This document shows positions 51,155 through 62,417 of a stretch of DNA of 64,000 nt, piece by piece. A program made the translations under genes and the position numbers. Each line of letters starts with the position of its first letter. Position 1 is the stretch's first letter. The DNA lies in assembly GCF_037975245.1 (NCBI RefSeq), contig NC_092564.1:3621984-3685983 (forward strand), in the 5' to 3' direction. The notes below the pieces were generated by a model. The model had not been told where the DNA came from. It saw nothing but the letters and a program-made list of their open reading frames with translations, and did no database searches. Origin of the DNA: Apostichopus japonicus (Eukaryota; Echinodermata; Holothuroidea; Aspidochirotida; Stichopodidae).

Positions 51155-52407
51155 CTGCATTGAAACAAATTAGAAACATGTGAAAATAAACTCCTCAATG
51201 CAACCATGACATGAGGATCCTTAGCAAACTGGCACTAAAAAAGCAACGGAGCAGACTTTACAGAATTCAAATCTAATTTGAACAGAAAACTTTGTAGAAA
51301 CTCGGATCGGGGTCTTCTGCGGGTTTTAGTGATTTTAATCCAGAATACAGTCACTAATAACATTTAAAAGTAATATTATGTATGATACAATATATATGTT
51401 TTACTGCAGACCTAGCTCACTTAAACTAAAAACGATTCTTTCAACGAAAAATAAAATTAAGGATGTATTGTTTACATTTAGTCTTTTCGCGCTACGATAA
51501 TTGAGTTAAATAATTACTAGCCAGTTTATCTGTTTTATTTTTCTCGATCGTTAATACATGCATCCCTACAAACTGACGTTTCCAACATTTTACTCAATTG
51601 TCTTCTTTACTGCTGTTGTTTGGTTTGTATAGGATTATCAGTACGGAATGCCATCTTTTTTGTTATTTGTTCATCATGAATATGATGCAACAATGGTAAA
51701 TACTGAATTTGCTATAGATCGTTAACATACCACAACCATAACTGGATCGCCATCATCGTTTAGGACGTACCGCACCGAACCAACGACCCCGGGACACGCC
51801 AGATTCGCATTTGTACCAGGAGGGGCTCTCTTCTTACGTGTTATTTGAGTTGACCCACCGCTTGTAAACCTCGGGCTGTAAATTAAAACATAACAACAAC
51901 AAAAATCACTAGAAAAGAAAAACGTTCTTTCTTTCTTTCTTCTTTTAAATTCATTCAAACAACAGAGCGTCCTTGGATGACTTCCAGCAACCCATTTGTC
52001 CTTGATAGATTTATAACACATTATAAACATGTCATTAGAGACCATAAAATTAATATTTCCCATTGGGTTTACGTATTAGACTAGATAGTCCAGTCACTTC
52101 AGTTGATGAAACTGACTTGTTTAAATTGTCGTTCCTCACAAGTTCAGTGTTATATAGAGATACAACTTGGACTAACAGCGGAAATATATCATATTCATTT
52201 TTAATGTGTATGAATTGAATAGGGAAATGGAAAAAAAAGAAGAAAATACCTGTAACATCGATCAAGGATAGCACGTTGAGCCGGTGTTAGCGTGAAAATA
52301 GGTTCGAAGTTAGGGTTATCTTGAAAAATCGGGCCGTCGCCTTGGCTTAACTCATTCTTTATGCTTGTCACAGTGCCATTACGTACGGCTATGTGGAGGG
52401 CCCTCAT
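50990..52407 (-). CDS. Secreted cystine-knot ligand candidate (neurotrophin/Spaetzle-like), three exons
   Basis: Exons 52407-52250, 51875-51731 and 51154-50990 (minus) join in phase to 155 residues from the ATG used. ITRKKR at residues 64-69 is a furin-type site, giving an 86-residue mature chain with seven cysteines at about 80, 110, 114, 120, 121, 151 and 153. The chain ends FKYTLANIKHCTCVA. The final CxC, its spacing of 29 residues from the preceding Cys and a YV-hydrophobic strand recall the C-terminus of neurotrophins (...RFIRIDTxCVC). Seven cysteines also suits Spaetzle. There are two NGT glycosylation sites. The true N-terminus is unsettled (see 52419-52511). Extracellular signalling is inferred. 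Confidence 0.68.
51731..51875 (-). CDS. Cystine-knot ligand exon 2 (processing site and first Cys)
   Basis: 145 nt between atttacag and gtatgt, phase 2 in and phase 0 out. It contains TQITRKKRAPPG and CPGVVGSVRYVLNDDGDPV. Confidence 0.78.
52250..52407 (-). CDS. Cystine-knot ligand pro-region exon
   Basis: It ends AG before gtatttt and encodes MRALHIAVRNGTVTSIKNEL through QRAILDRCY. The frame stays open further upstream without another ATG, and CTACAG lies directly before this ATG, so it may instead be an internal exon. Confidence 0.6.
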
Positions 52408-52418
52408 CTGTAGTGGGG

Positions 52419-52511
52419 TTAACCGAGGTAGCAAAATGCCACCGTAACGAAGCTTATGCTTATGATAGACAGGATACTAACCGATCTTGAAAACACAGCA
52501 ACAAAATACAT
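52419..52511 (-). other. Signal-peptide-like 30-codon ORF, one base out of frame with the ligand exon
   Basis: The ATG at 52511 has A at -3 and opens a hydrophobic leader (MYFVAVFSRSVSILSIISIS then FVTVAFC). It runs directly into the ligand exon in a frame shifted by one base and hits TAA. A one-base sequence error or mutation, or coincidence, would explain it. Confidence 0.45.
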
Positions 52512-52854
52512 TGTTCTGTAGGATAATAAAATTAAAATAGTTAAAACAGGCAATTTTATCTGATAGAAAACGTTCTTTTATCATTTACAATGCTGTATGC
52601 TTACTTTATTCAAGCTATATTCACTTGATTTTGATGAACGCATTGAACAATACTATGTGACGTCAGTCCCTGACGTAACGTTTTTTTTTTTCTAAATTGA
52701 AATACTGTAAATATTTGAAAAAAAAATTAAGTCAACTGTGCTCAAAAGGACGTTACGGTATAATTTATTTTCATACGGTATAACCGAATGAAGTCATAAA
52801 TCAGAACAGTGCATGAAGTTTCAGTGAACACGTGATCAGTATATAACTTTATAT

Positions 52855-52887
52855 CCAGGGAGTTGTTATTCCATAACAACTCCCTGG
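52855..52887. repeat. Perfect 15-bp fold-back (CCAGGGAGTTGTTAT / complement, 3-nt centre)
   Basis: It shares its arm with 26822-26848. It looks like two terminal inverted repeats lying head to head with almost nothing between. Confidence 0.92.
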
Positions 52888-53318
52888 TATATCGAGATAG
52901 AAGTTAGACCGTGTAATTTGAGTAAACAAATCCCAGGTATGAACTCACTTACGTCTGATATTTTAAACTTCGTTAACCCTTTAAATATGAAATTACCTGA
53001 ACTGATACTGAAAAGCTTCTAAAAAGATATATACCCTTCGAGGAAATGTCTGAATATTAAATCGACAGAAGCGTTAAGTTAGACAATACAAACTCTCCGA
53101 CTGAGAAAAAAGGTTTTCAAGAGTATAACGGTCGAATACTTGTTGAAATAGAGAGACCATTATACTTGCGTTTCTATCATATTCTTTTTTTTGGGAGGGG
53201 GGGGGGGGGGATGCATAATTGTATACTGTACCTTTAAGGGTATATTAATAACCCACCTCACTGCACGTTGTTTTTCTTTGCATATAACCTTTGACCTTTT
53301 ATTTATTTTCTTCTACAG

Positions 53319-54231
53319 TGGCAAGTGACATCAGCTAACTTTAATCACATTGGTCTTCTATATTCGTTGCCACTCAGTGGCAAGAGAGAAGTTCTTATGC
53401 TATACGTGGTGAGGTATGAGAACTTGTTTTTCCCGCTTTGGGACAAGTTTTTTTCATGCAAAATTGATTACTTTGGGAGTTCGTCGTTTTTCATTGGTCA
53501 GAGGAAGATTAAAAGGTCTAAAAAAATATATATTTATATATTTTGGCGTAATTTTGTTTGGCGTTTTCTTTATAATGGTTGATTGAATACTGATTGAAGA
53601 GATATTCGTATTTTGTGTTTGTTTCTTTCTTTCTTTCCACCCGATTTGGCAGACAATCTTAAATGGCCGTTTACGTGACATGAAAACCGGCAACCCTGAT
53701 TTGAGCAACGTATTGTTTTATCACCGAAGAATACAGTCTTAATCCCGTTTCAGGCAACGTTGACCAAGAACAACGAAGGAGGGTGCGAGGGTCACTATAC
53801 AGGTACCGTACCCCTTTCAGACAGTCTATAGCATTGTGAAGGCTATCCGTTTATCACTGTGTACGCGCCATATTTTAAAAGAGTACTGCTTTAGATGTGG
53901 ATGTATTGAGCTGTATTGAGCCTGTAATTTTAATTTTTTGTATTTTCAGTTGTATATTAATATAGTGTATACGCCATAGAACTATTATCAAGTATAATTG
54001 GCTCCATTTGTGTGTTATGTGTCATAAACGTGAAATGGCAAGGTATATATGAAATATATGAAATTTACAATAAAATAAACCACGAAAGAGGACTAGTAGA
54101 ATCGTTGAATGTCACTGACCCTGATACCGTTTTAGGTTGAGAAGAAGCACAGACGAAATGAGGTTACACATCTATTTTGCCGAAAACAGTTATGCTGTGA
54201 GTTCGGCTTCGTCGGTGCAAAAATGATGTAA
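53319..54231 (+). pseudogene. Four candidate exons, possibly a C-terminal vanin/biotinidase-like fragment
   Basis: Exon-like blocks are 53319-53408 (WQVTSANFNHIGLLYSLPLS ...), 53653-53709 (TILNGRLRDMKTGNPDLSN), 53754-53802 (ATLTKNNEGGCEGHYTG) and 54136-54231 (ends FCRKQLCCEFGFVG, then stop). The first three join in consistent phase, although one intron would be only 44 nt. The fourth fits only by changing phase, so the set is likely a relic or needs another donor. DMKT and the CxxxLCC motif recall the C-terminal domain of pantetheinase/biotinidase; the catalytic nitrilase domain is not seen. Confidence 0.4.
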
Positions 54232-55580
54232 TTTTCTAAGACATAACCCGTGATGAAAGGATCAGGACGATATCGTACGATGCTGTGGTACCACTTTTTT
54301 CTTATACCCAAAATGTTGAGAGTTAATTAACATATATTAACATGATGATGACAATGCCATATATTAATGAGATAATTAAGGTAAATAAACCTATACACGA
54401 TTGTGCTCACAGTTTTTGTACATGGGCTTCAAACCCGTACTAGCAGTGAAAAGTATTGGTATAAAGACCCTTAAGGCTATTACTGATACACATTATAACA
54501 TCCGGTCTCATCAGTCCGTCCTTAAACTCTTGCAGGGCATCTCAGGTTAATGAGCCGCTTCAGTCAATTTGACTAGCCTCAATCTCTGTCCATTTGGTGT
54601 GCACATGATTCAATGGTAATGGCATCAAGTTCAAAATCCCCTCCCCTACCCCTCCCCCCTCGACTGATCTATGTAGGGACTGAACTTTTATGGAAGGGCC
54701 AGAGCTAGGCCAGGTTAGGGAGGGTTGATTAAATGGCGAGGGGGTAGGGAGAGAAGATAAGATAAAACAAAATAGCCAAACATAGTGCATTTTGGGGATT
54801 TTTAGACCATAAATTAGGTCTATAATCAGCTCCAAACGAAATGTTGTGCTTATAAATACTCTTGATCTTTTGTTAAAGTCGAAAAGAGGGCGAGGGTGTA
54901 CATCCTTATCAGTGGTCATGAGATGTTCACAGGCTGAATGTAAAAATAAAAAAAGCTAACACTACTGAACCCGCACCCCCCCCCCCGACTGACGATGGGA
55001 GGTGGGGCGTATCGTTGCCTGCATGTATATAGTGGATCAAGTAGAGTAATTGTTCTTAAAACGAACTGGTATGCCTATCGTTGAATAGGAACAGCCAATA
55101 TGGGGGATGTTGGCACTTGGAGCTCGTAGTTTTGTTGAAGGGCGAAATTTATATTGTAAATATGACCTGATTTGAGCTGAGCAGATAAAACTCAAAGCCA
55201 TGTTAAAGCTCTAAAATAACATTGCGTATAGTTTAAGTAGAAGTTGTACGTACCTGAAGACGAAATCCGTAACCAGTTATTTAATGATTTATTCAGTTTC
55301 TACAGCGGTACCGCTAGTACACGCACACACCCATACACTATGACTACAACTACAAACACACTGGTTATAACTCGTTTGTAGGCACAGGAAATAACAATTG
55401 AATCCGCATTGAACGCATTCACATTGGATTTCAGAAAAGATTGCAATCGTAAAACTAAATTAATAAAGGAAAACTGACTAAACAATGTAAAAGAGCAAAT
55501 CAATTTATGGCTATAGAGCGGGGTTCGAATTCCATAAATATCTTTGCTTTTTTCCAAGATTGTAACCAGTTAGGTACCGT
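54232..55580. other. No gene recognised
   Basis: AT-rich sequence with poly-C tracts near 54650 and 54978. Open frames are short and unsupported. Confidence 0.45.
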
Positions 55581-56485
55581 ATCACCACAATCACAAGGGG
55601 TGGGGTGCACTTTTTGCGATTGATATGGGGGAGGGGTTTAGGGGAGGGGGGTTATTTTTAAACAACTGAGGTCCTTAGATGCGATCTGGTGCAAAGTTTT
55701 GCCAGTTTCATCATTATAATATGATATCATATTATCAGCAGATTTTGTTTCCTGTTTGAATTCTTTTACATGTTCTTTTACATAGTATATCAGAAAGACA
55801 ACTATAGTGCTCTTTTACAATTTTTTTTCAGTAGGATGATTCTTGTTTATTGTCCAACAGTGGCGTAGACGGTACTATTGACTGTATGGACGCTCCGCCA
55901 CTGGTAGGTGCCCGCAAAATTCTCAGCATATTGCCCAAATTTTCACCCAAAAAATTGAAAAACACATTGCAAATTATTATTCTTTCAGGAGATGCCCGAA
56001 TAATTCTCAGCATATTGCCGAATTTTCACCAAAAAAGAAAAGAAAAACACATTGCAAATTATTATTCTTCCAGTAGGTGCCCGAAAAATTCTCAGCATAT
56101 TGCCCGAATTTTCACCCAAAAAATTGGTTGGGGGGGCTGCAGCCCCCCAGCCCCCCCCCCCGCCTCCTACGCCTATGGTTGTGCATACGGTTCGTGACAC
56201 TCCATCTAGTGCGGTTATGTAGGCAGTGGCCAACTATAGGCTTGTAAAAGGCTATAGGCTAAATTTAGCTAATTGCAGCTGCCAAACTAATTGAGTAGTT
56301 GAATCAGTAGGCCTGAATGTTACTACGATCATAATCGCGTTAACGGAGCTGACGAGTATTCAAGATCAAAGGAGCACTGACAAAATACCATGCTAATAAA
56401 ACAACAGCTTTTAAACACTTTTATCGACACTGAAAGGGGGAGCAATCGCCCCTCCCCCTGCTCCCCCTGGCTACGTCACTGATAA
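55581..56485. repeat. Dispersed repeat, copy 2, with an internal about 70-bp tandem
   Basis: About 55725-55858 and 56180-56485 match 23400-24095. Between them, about 55905-56130 holds three copies of a unit containing ttctcagcatattgcc and aattttcac, ending in a poly-G/poly-C palindromic stretch. The right end is CCCCCTGGCTACGTCACTG. Confidence 0.8.
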
Positions 56486-57176
56486 TAATAAACTAATGAA
56501 ATGCCTGGATGTTGAAGAGGATGAAATCAACTATAGGGTTGGTGTATTAGGTGGATTGAGGGGAATTGAGGTGTTTTCGGTATCCGTTGGTGCAATTGAA
56601 AGACTACGCAACGAGAGTTGACACATGAGACAGAAAGAACCATGCTAAACTATCCATGTCATTCGAAAATTGTTACTCTAGCCACCTTGAAGTGACGACT
56701 TTAGTTAGTAAGGCAATAAAGGAGCAAATAATTTCACTTTGAGTCAGCGTCATGGAAAGGTAACACAAACTATAAGGCAGATAATACTATATCAGTGGTC
56801 CAAATTCCTGTAACGTGCACAGTAAGGTGTGGGTGGTGAGGGGCATCCAAACTTCAGCCCCATGAAGGTAGGGGCATGAACATTTATGTTCGGGCGTTCT
56901 GGGCCGTGAGAAGTGATAAGATCATGTTCCATTTCATAACGGATATTGTACTCCAATGTGTCATGATCCCGGTCGTGGCCTGGAGACAGTAATACCACCG
57001 GTCCCCTTTTGAGCTATTCATGCTTCCTTATGTAGATTATGCCAGTGCCATATTGTGCCTCCCCCCCCCCCCCTCTTTACATCGACAAAAGCCGACGAAA
57101 CAATTCTCTCGGGAACCTTGTTGACTCCGGACTCCGGGGCAGAAACTCTCTGATCCAATCTTCCCAGGCCAGCTAA

Positions 57177-57413
57177 TTGTACTATTTTCACAATGGATCT
57201 AAAACATGTCACAAACTGGATAATTTACAGTCCAAGAAGACAGCAATTACCGCTCATGCTTTTCACGACACAGCTTATATTACACTGAAATTTCAAAAAT
57301 GGAATGTTTTTCCTTTCGAATACATTGGTCAAGTTGCATTCAAGACCAACCGCGCAGGAGAAAATTGTTGCTGGTGGGTGGATTGCATCGAACATCCATC
57401 ATGGGGAAACTAA
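57177..57413 (+). pseudogene. Protein-like ORF, family not recognised
   Basis: It contains AHAFHDTAYITLKFQKWNVF and GENCCWWVDCIEHPSWGN, of more protein-like composition than the neighbouring ORFs. A shorter, altered piece of the same sequence lies at about 49265-49320. It may be a decayed exon carried by a dispersed repeat; no splice acceptor was fixed. Confidence 0.3.
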
Positions 57414-58258
57414 AGAAGTGGAAAATCTTGAATATAATTTGCTTTTAAAAAAATATTGGAAAATTCAACGCCATTTAAAAAAAAATAAGCACCCTTTCAA
57501 TAACAGTTTCTCGAAGGGAGCGGGGATATCTAGCTCCTCAACAATATCCCCCACTGGAGGGTCACCAAAATGACGAAGGTGAAAATTGGGGTCGCTATTG
57601 CCAAAAAATCATTTTTTGGACATCTTACATTGTATTGACTTTGTCCAAAAACGGACGTTAGGTTTTAACTTGTCGATTTCAGACCGAACTTAAAAATATC
57701 CACACATATTTATTGGACATACGGGTACATCAAATGTGATAACATATCTATGCCTTTACAACAATTTCTCTGTTCTTAAACTGACAGTTTACAAACCAGT
57801 GTAACATATCATAAAAATGTATTCGTTCTTTCCCCACAAATTTATTATAACGGCATGGGTCTTTAATTTTGGTTATTCAAATGTAACCCTTTGATGTACG
57901 TTTCTGTCATTATTTCTGATTGGGCGATTTTGAAGGACTTCCTTCATCAGATTATATACAAGTATATTAATAATGGAAAACTGATATGGGAAATTATCGC
58001 CAATAATCACTGGCGATGGCCATTTGTAACTCTTGGGGCCATACCTGACACATTGTACTTACTTTGATGGGTTTACCTATGAAAGCTGTTCTAGTTTAGC
58101 TTTTAGGTGAATTTAAAATTGCCCTCCCAGCCACACCCACCACAGCAGGTTTGCCAGTCGTCTGGTTTCATATACAGGAATGCACTGTGAACTTGTGATG
58201 TACAAGGCAATTGGTTACCTTCCCAGCTAACCAAACCCTCTGGGCTCCCGGTCTACTA
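57410..58258. repeat. Composite dispersed repeat shared with 49.9-50.3 kb and 43.9-44.2 kb
   Basis: 57700-57995 follows 49995-50310 and 57997-58258 follows 43893-44155, joined directly. Elsewhere in the window the two halves are about 6 kb apart and in the opposite order. Confidence 0.8.
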
Positions 58259-58364
58259 GTTCACATTGAAAGTGACATCACTTAGCATGTCAATATGTTG
58301 ACAATAGTTAACGTATACGTCATCACTTCTCTGCAGTCCTCTTCCGTGTCGTACGTTTGATCTA

Positions 58365-58890
58365 GAACTTAAAACTTGTACGGTATCTCAGAATGAATCA
58401 ATGCTGCTAAATATGTCACATGACCTTCAGATTCATTCAGACTCTAAAGAACAAACTTTCTCATATTATTACATGAAAACTAAATCAATGAATGTAATGC
58501 TGAATACATATTATATTTTACATTCTGTTCACATAATGCTATAAAATGTATACTAATTATCTTTATTTATTATTTCGGTATACATTTGTAAAAATAAATT
58601 TCGTGCAGCTCATCCCCGTTTTAAGTATGTACTTACAACAGTTTCAACAATGTTAGGTTGAAAAAGGCCTGTTTCGGAATTTTTGTGATCTTATTCTTCT
58701 CCAAATTTCTGCACAGTATAAGAATAAAGTAAAAAATAAATAAAGAGATTTTCTCTACCACTAAATTTTAATATTCCTCGAGAAGCTTCAGCTAGAGTTC
58801 TCCATGATGATATAGCAAGACAGAACCATGTAACGTTCTGATCTGACTAAACTAACAGTCTTACAAAAGCGAGCTGTTCGACATATTGGG
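58365..58890 (-). repeat. Inverted duplicate of the LRR exon-2 region (about 2450-3010)
   Basis: The minus strand follows the + strand at 2450-3010, including exon 2 at 58637-58708. That copy keeps a 72-nt open exon, a gtaagt donor and a tgcag acceptor. It abuts the first unit of the tRNA array. Confidence 0.9.
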
Positions 58891-58983
58891 AACGCAGCCG
58901 CCGGGCACTTATGGTAAGGAATTTCCCCAAAAATGTTGTCCTTAGGACCTATAAAAGATTTGCCTTAAAAGCGAAAAAAATTA

Positions 58984-59055
58984 TGCCGTGACCAGGATTC
59001 GAACCTGGGTTATTACGGCCACAACGTAATGTCCTAACCTCTAGACGATCACGGC
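58984..59055 (-). tRNA. tRNA-His (anticodon GTG), copy 1
   Basis: 72 nt with discriminator A. The acceptor stem is GCCGTGA/TCACGGC, the anticodon loop TTGTGGC, and the T arm contains GGTTCGAATCC. A T7 run for Pol III termination follows on the minus strand. Spelled on + it is the complement. CCA is not encoded. Confidence 0.95.
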
Positions 59056-59093
59056 GAGCCACGTGTTGGATCTATGGCAAAAGGTATCTCAAG

Positions 59094-59153
<60 letters not shown>

Positions 59154-59320
59154 GCCTATCATTGAATGGTATGACAAGAAGTAATTGTAAACAGAATAAA
59201 ATTTTAGGGCAAGAAATAAAAATAAACACGCAGCCGCCGGGCCCTTATGGTAAGGAATTCCCCCCAAAATGTTGTCCTTAGGACCTATAAAAGATTTGCC
59301 TTAAAAAGCGAAAAAAATTA

Positions 59321-59392
59321 TGCCGTGACCAGGATTCGAACCTGGGTTATTACGGCCACAACGTAATGTCCTAACCTCTAGACGATCACGGC
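59321..59392 (-). tRNA. tRNA-His (GTG), copy 2
   Basis: Sequence identical to copy 1, with the same downstream T-run terminator. Confidence 0.95.
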
Positions 59393-59430
59393 GAGCCACG
59401 TGGTGGATCTATGGCAAACGGTATCTCAAG

Positions 59431-59520
<90 letters not shown>

Positions 59521-59685
59521 CCTATCATTGAATGGTATGACAAGAAGTAATTGTAAACAGAATAACATTTTAGGGCAAGAAATAAAAAATAAACACGCAG
59601 CCGCCGGGCCCTTATGGTAAGGAATTTCCCAAAAAATGTTGTCCTTAGGACCTATAAAAGATTTGCCTTAGAGCGAAAAAAATTA

Positions 59686-59757
59686 TGCCGTGACCAGGAT
59701 TCGAACCTGGGTTATTACGGCCACAACGTAATGTCCTAACCTCTAGACGATCACGGC
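59686..59757 (-). tRNA. tRNA-His (GTG), copy 3
   Basis: Sequence identical to copy 1, with the same T-run terminator. Confidence 0.95.
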
Positions 59758-59975
59758 GAGCCACGTGGTGGACCTATGGCAAACGGTATCTTAAGAAATA
59801 TATATATCTGCCTATCATTGAATGATATGACAAGCACAAAATTGTAAACAGAATATACTTTTAGGGCAAGAAATAGAAATGAACACGCAGCTGCAGGGGC
59901 ACTTATGGTAAGGAATTTCCCCAAAATGTTGTCCTTAGGACGTATTAAGATTTGCCTTAAAAGCGAAAAAAATTA

Positions 59976-60047
59976 TGCCGTGACCAGGATTCGAACCTGG
60001 GTTATTACGGCCACAACGTAATGTCCTAACCTCTAGACGATCACGGC
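59976..60047 (-). tRNA. tRNA-His (GTG), copy 4
   Basis: Sequence identical to copy 1. This unit has no long AT tract. Confidence 0.95.
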
Positions 60048-60265
60048 GAGCCACGTGGTGGATCTATGGCAAACGGTATCTCAAGAAATATATATATCTG
60101 CCTATCATTGAATGGTATGACAAGAGAGTAATTGTAAACAGAATACAATTTTAGGGCAAGAAATAAAAAATAAACACGCAGCCGCCGGGCCCTTATGGTA
60201 AGGAATTTCCCCAAAATGTTGTCCTTAGGACGTATTAAGATTTGCCTTAAAAGCGAAAAAAATTA

Positions 60266-60337
60266 TGCCGTGACCAGGATTCGAACCTGGGTTATTACGG
60301 CCACAACGTAATGTCCTAACCTCTAGACGATCACGGC
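60266..60337 (-). tRNA. tRNA-His (GTG), copy 5
   Basis: Sequence identical to copy 1. Its unit is nearly the same as that of copy 4. Confidence 0.95.
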
Positions 60338-60575
60338 GAGCCACGTGGTGGATCTATGGCAAACGGTATCTCAAGAAATATATATATCTGCCTATCATTG
60401 AATGGTATGACAAGAGAGTAATTGTAAACAGAATACAATTTTAGGGCAACAAATAAAAATAAACACGCAGCCGCCGGGCACTTATGGTAAGGAATTCCCC
60501 CCCCCACCCCCCCCCCCCAAAAAAAAGGTTGTCCTTAGGACGTATTAAGATTTGCCTTAAAAGCGAAAAAAATTA

Positions 60576-60647
60576 TGCCGTGACCAGGATTCGAACCTGG
60601 GTTATTACGGCCACAACGTAATGTCCTAACCTCTAGACGATCACGGC
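60576..60647 (-). tRNA. tRNA-His (GTG), copy 6
   Basis: Sequence identical to copy 1. The 5' flank (agccatgtgg instead of agccacgtgg on +) starts to diverge, marking the array edge. Confidence 0.95.
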
Positions 60648-60722
60648 GAGCCATGTGGTGGATCTATGGCAAACGGTATTTCAAGTCATATATATGTGTA
60701 TGCCTAAAAATGTCTTAAATCA

Positions 60723-61290
60723 TGCGTGCGTGCGTGCGTGTGTGTGTGTGTTGGTGTGTTTGAGTGAGTGTAGTCGGTAAACTTGAGTATGTATGTGTGG
60801 GCAAAGGTGTGCGTCTAGAACTCCTAGACCCTAAGTCTGATCAAGTTCGAACTTGTTGGGTAGCCGCCGGACAATGTAAACTCGTTCCTGAGTGATTTAT
60901 GTCAAAAGTCATAGATTAAAGGTCAAGAAATCTAAAAATTGGTTTTTAGCCATTTCCTACATCCCATCATGTTGGAAAAGGGGCATTAAAACACGATTGA
61001 AGACAAAATTTTAATATAAGACAGATTGAGGTGTTTAACGTTGGAATCAAGGGTAAATGAGATTTGCCTAAATTGTGCGGAAAAGTGAGTCGCGAACTCC
61101 TCCTAGACCTTAAGTCCAATAAAGCTCAAACTTGGTGGGTAGGTGTCTGACCATGTAAACTCGTTCCTGCGTGATTGATGACGTCATAGGTCAAAGCCCA
61201 AATACACTAAAACTGTTTTAGCCATTTCTGCAGTATTTTGGAAGAAGTCATTACACAACAAAATATGTAGATAATAATAAGCCAAATATT
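60723..61290. repeat. TG-rich microsatellite and two copies of a dispersed repeat
   Basis: 60723-60752 is CGTG/TG. Copies at about 60815-60990 and 61085-61270 share aactcctcctagacc...taagtc, ggtgggtaggtgtctgacca and aaactcgttcctg. A third copy is at 40152-40330. Confidence 0.8.
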
Positions 61291-62417
61291 AAAAAAAAGT
61301 GCTTATGCTCGATATGAAAGGTCAATGTAGATCCGTCATAGAGGAGATGAGATCTGGAACTCCATGGATTGCTATCTTGTTTAACACTGTTATATGGGGA
61401 TCTTCAATAATGATATTCACATGATATGAGTTAAGTCATCTTTAACAAAATCAAACATACTTTTGTCAGATATGATTTCATCTTTGAAACATAATTATAT
61501 GACACGTAAACAGATATTACAAGTACACTTAATAGAAAAATTGAATTAAATACAAACATTTGAAAATATTCCTTACTTGCTTCATAAATACATCAGTTCT
61601 TTATGTTTAGTTTTCTTATCTATTTTATCGAGTTGATATGCACAATTACATTTGACATAATTTGATCTAGAGATCGTTATCTGTTTCGATCACTACAATA
61701 TACATTAGACTAAATGCCGTCAATTCATATCCATGGCCATATCAGCATATCAGCCTGTAAATTATATAGTTACCTTTTCTACACTTCAGAACAGAACCCA
61801 TGAATATATTAAAGTTACAATTGTTTCCTCATTTTACAAAAACAGTCATATCTGCAGTGAGGACGTGCTGTATTTTCTTTAACCGCAGAACACTTCTAAA
61901 ACTTTCAGTTTCTCAAAATCTTTGTGAATTTTGTCTGCATGTAGTGAAGGTTCAGGAAGAAAAATTAACAGGAAAATTAGCATTGACAGGCAACATCCAA
62001 CGTGAACAGGAAAACAACTGGAGGGAGATCTGAGTCGAAGGTAATATAACGTTAAACATTTATTTTTAAAACGAATTAGAAAAACTAGGTATATATGTAC
62101 CGAGTCAGTGTTCGTAATAGATGTGTTGGGTTATTACAGTGTTATCAAACATATCAATATAAGATTTTGCTCCAAACTGAAGCTTGCTGGGTTAAAATGG
62201 ACATGGCTTTGTTGTATTACATAACGTTATCTTAACATCTATGTTATATCTGTTTTTTACGGGGTGGGGTGGGGTGGGGTGGGGGGTGGCGGAGGTGGGA
62301 GGGTAAACAAAACTTAAGATACATCGATATAATAAAACCTCATATGGCATCATTCTTAGATTGTAATGACATTGTATCGTTATTCACATCGTATTCATAA
62401 TCAGCTGTCTTTTACAG
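61291..62417. other. No gene recognised
   Basis: AT-rich, with a short GGGGT run at about 62259-62288. The 77-codon frame at 61800 lacks support. Confidence 0.45.

Larger units (their letters stand above)
58892..60690. repeat. Tandem array of six tRNA-His-bearing units (290-365 bp)
   Basis: Unit starts (by tRNA) are spaced 337, 365, 290, 290 and 310 bp. Each unit has a spacer with gcagccgccgggc...cttatggtaaggaatt, ttgtccttaggac and the tRNA. Length differences come from (AT)n tracts (59096-59151, 59435-59519) and one poly-C tract (about 60496-60520). tRNA copies are identical while spacers differ. Confidence 0.95.

Noticed and set aside
58892-60690. Regular repeat-spacer layout as a CRISPR array
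   Set aside because: Eukaryotic sequence; units are about 300 bp and each contains a canonical tRNA-His gene.
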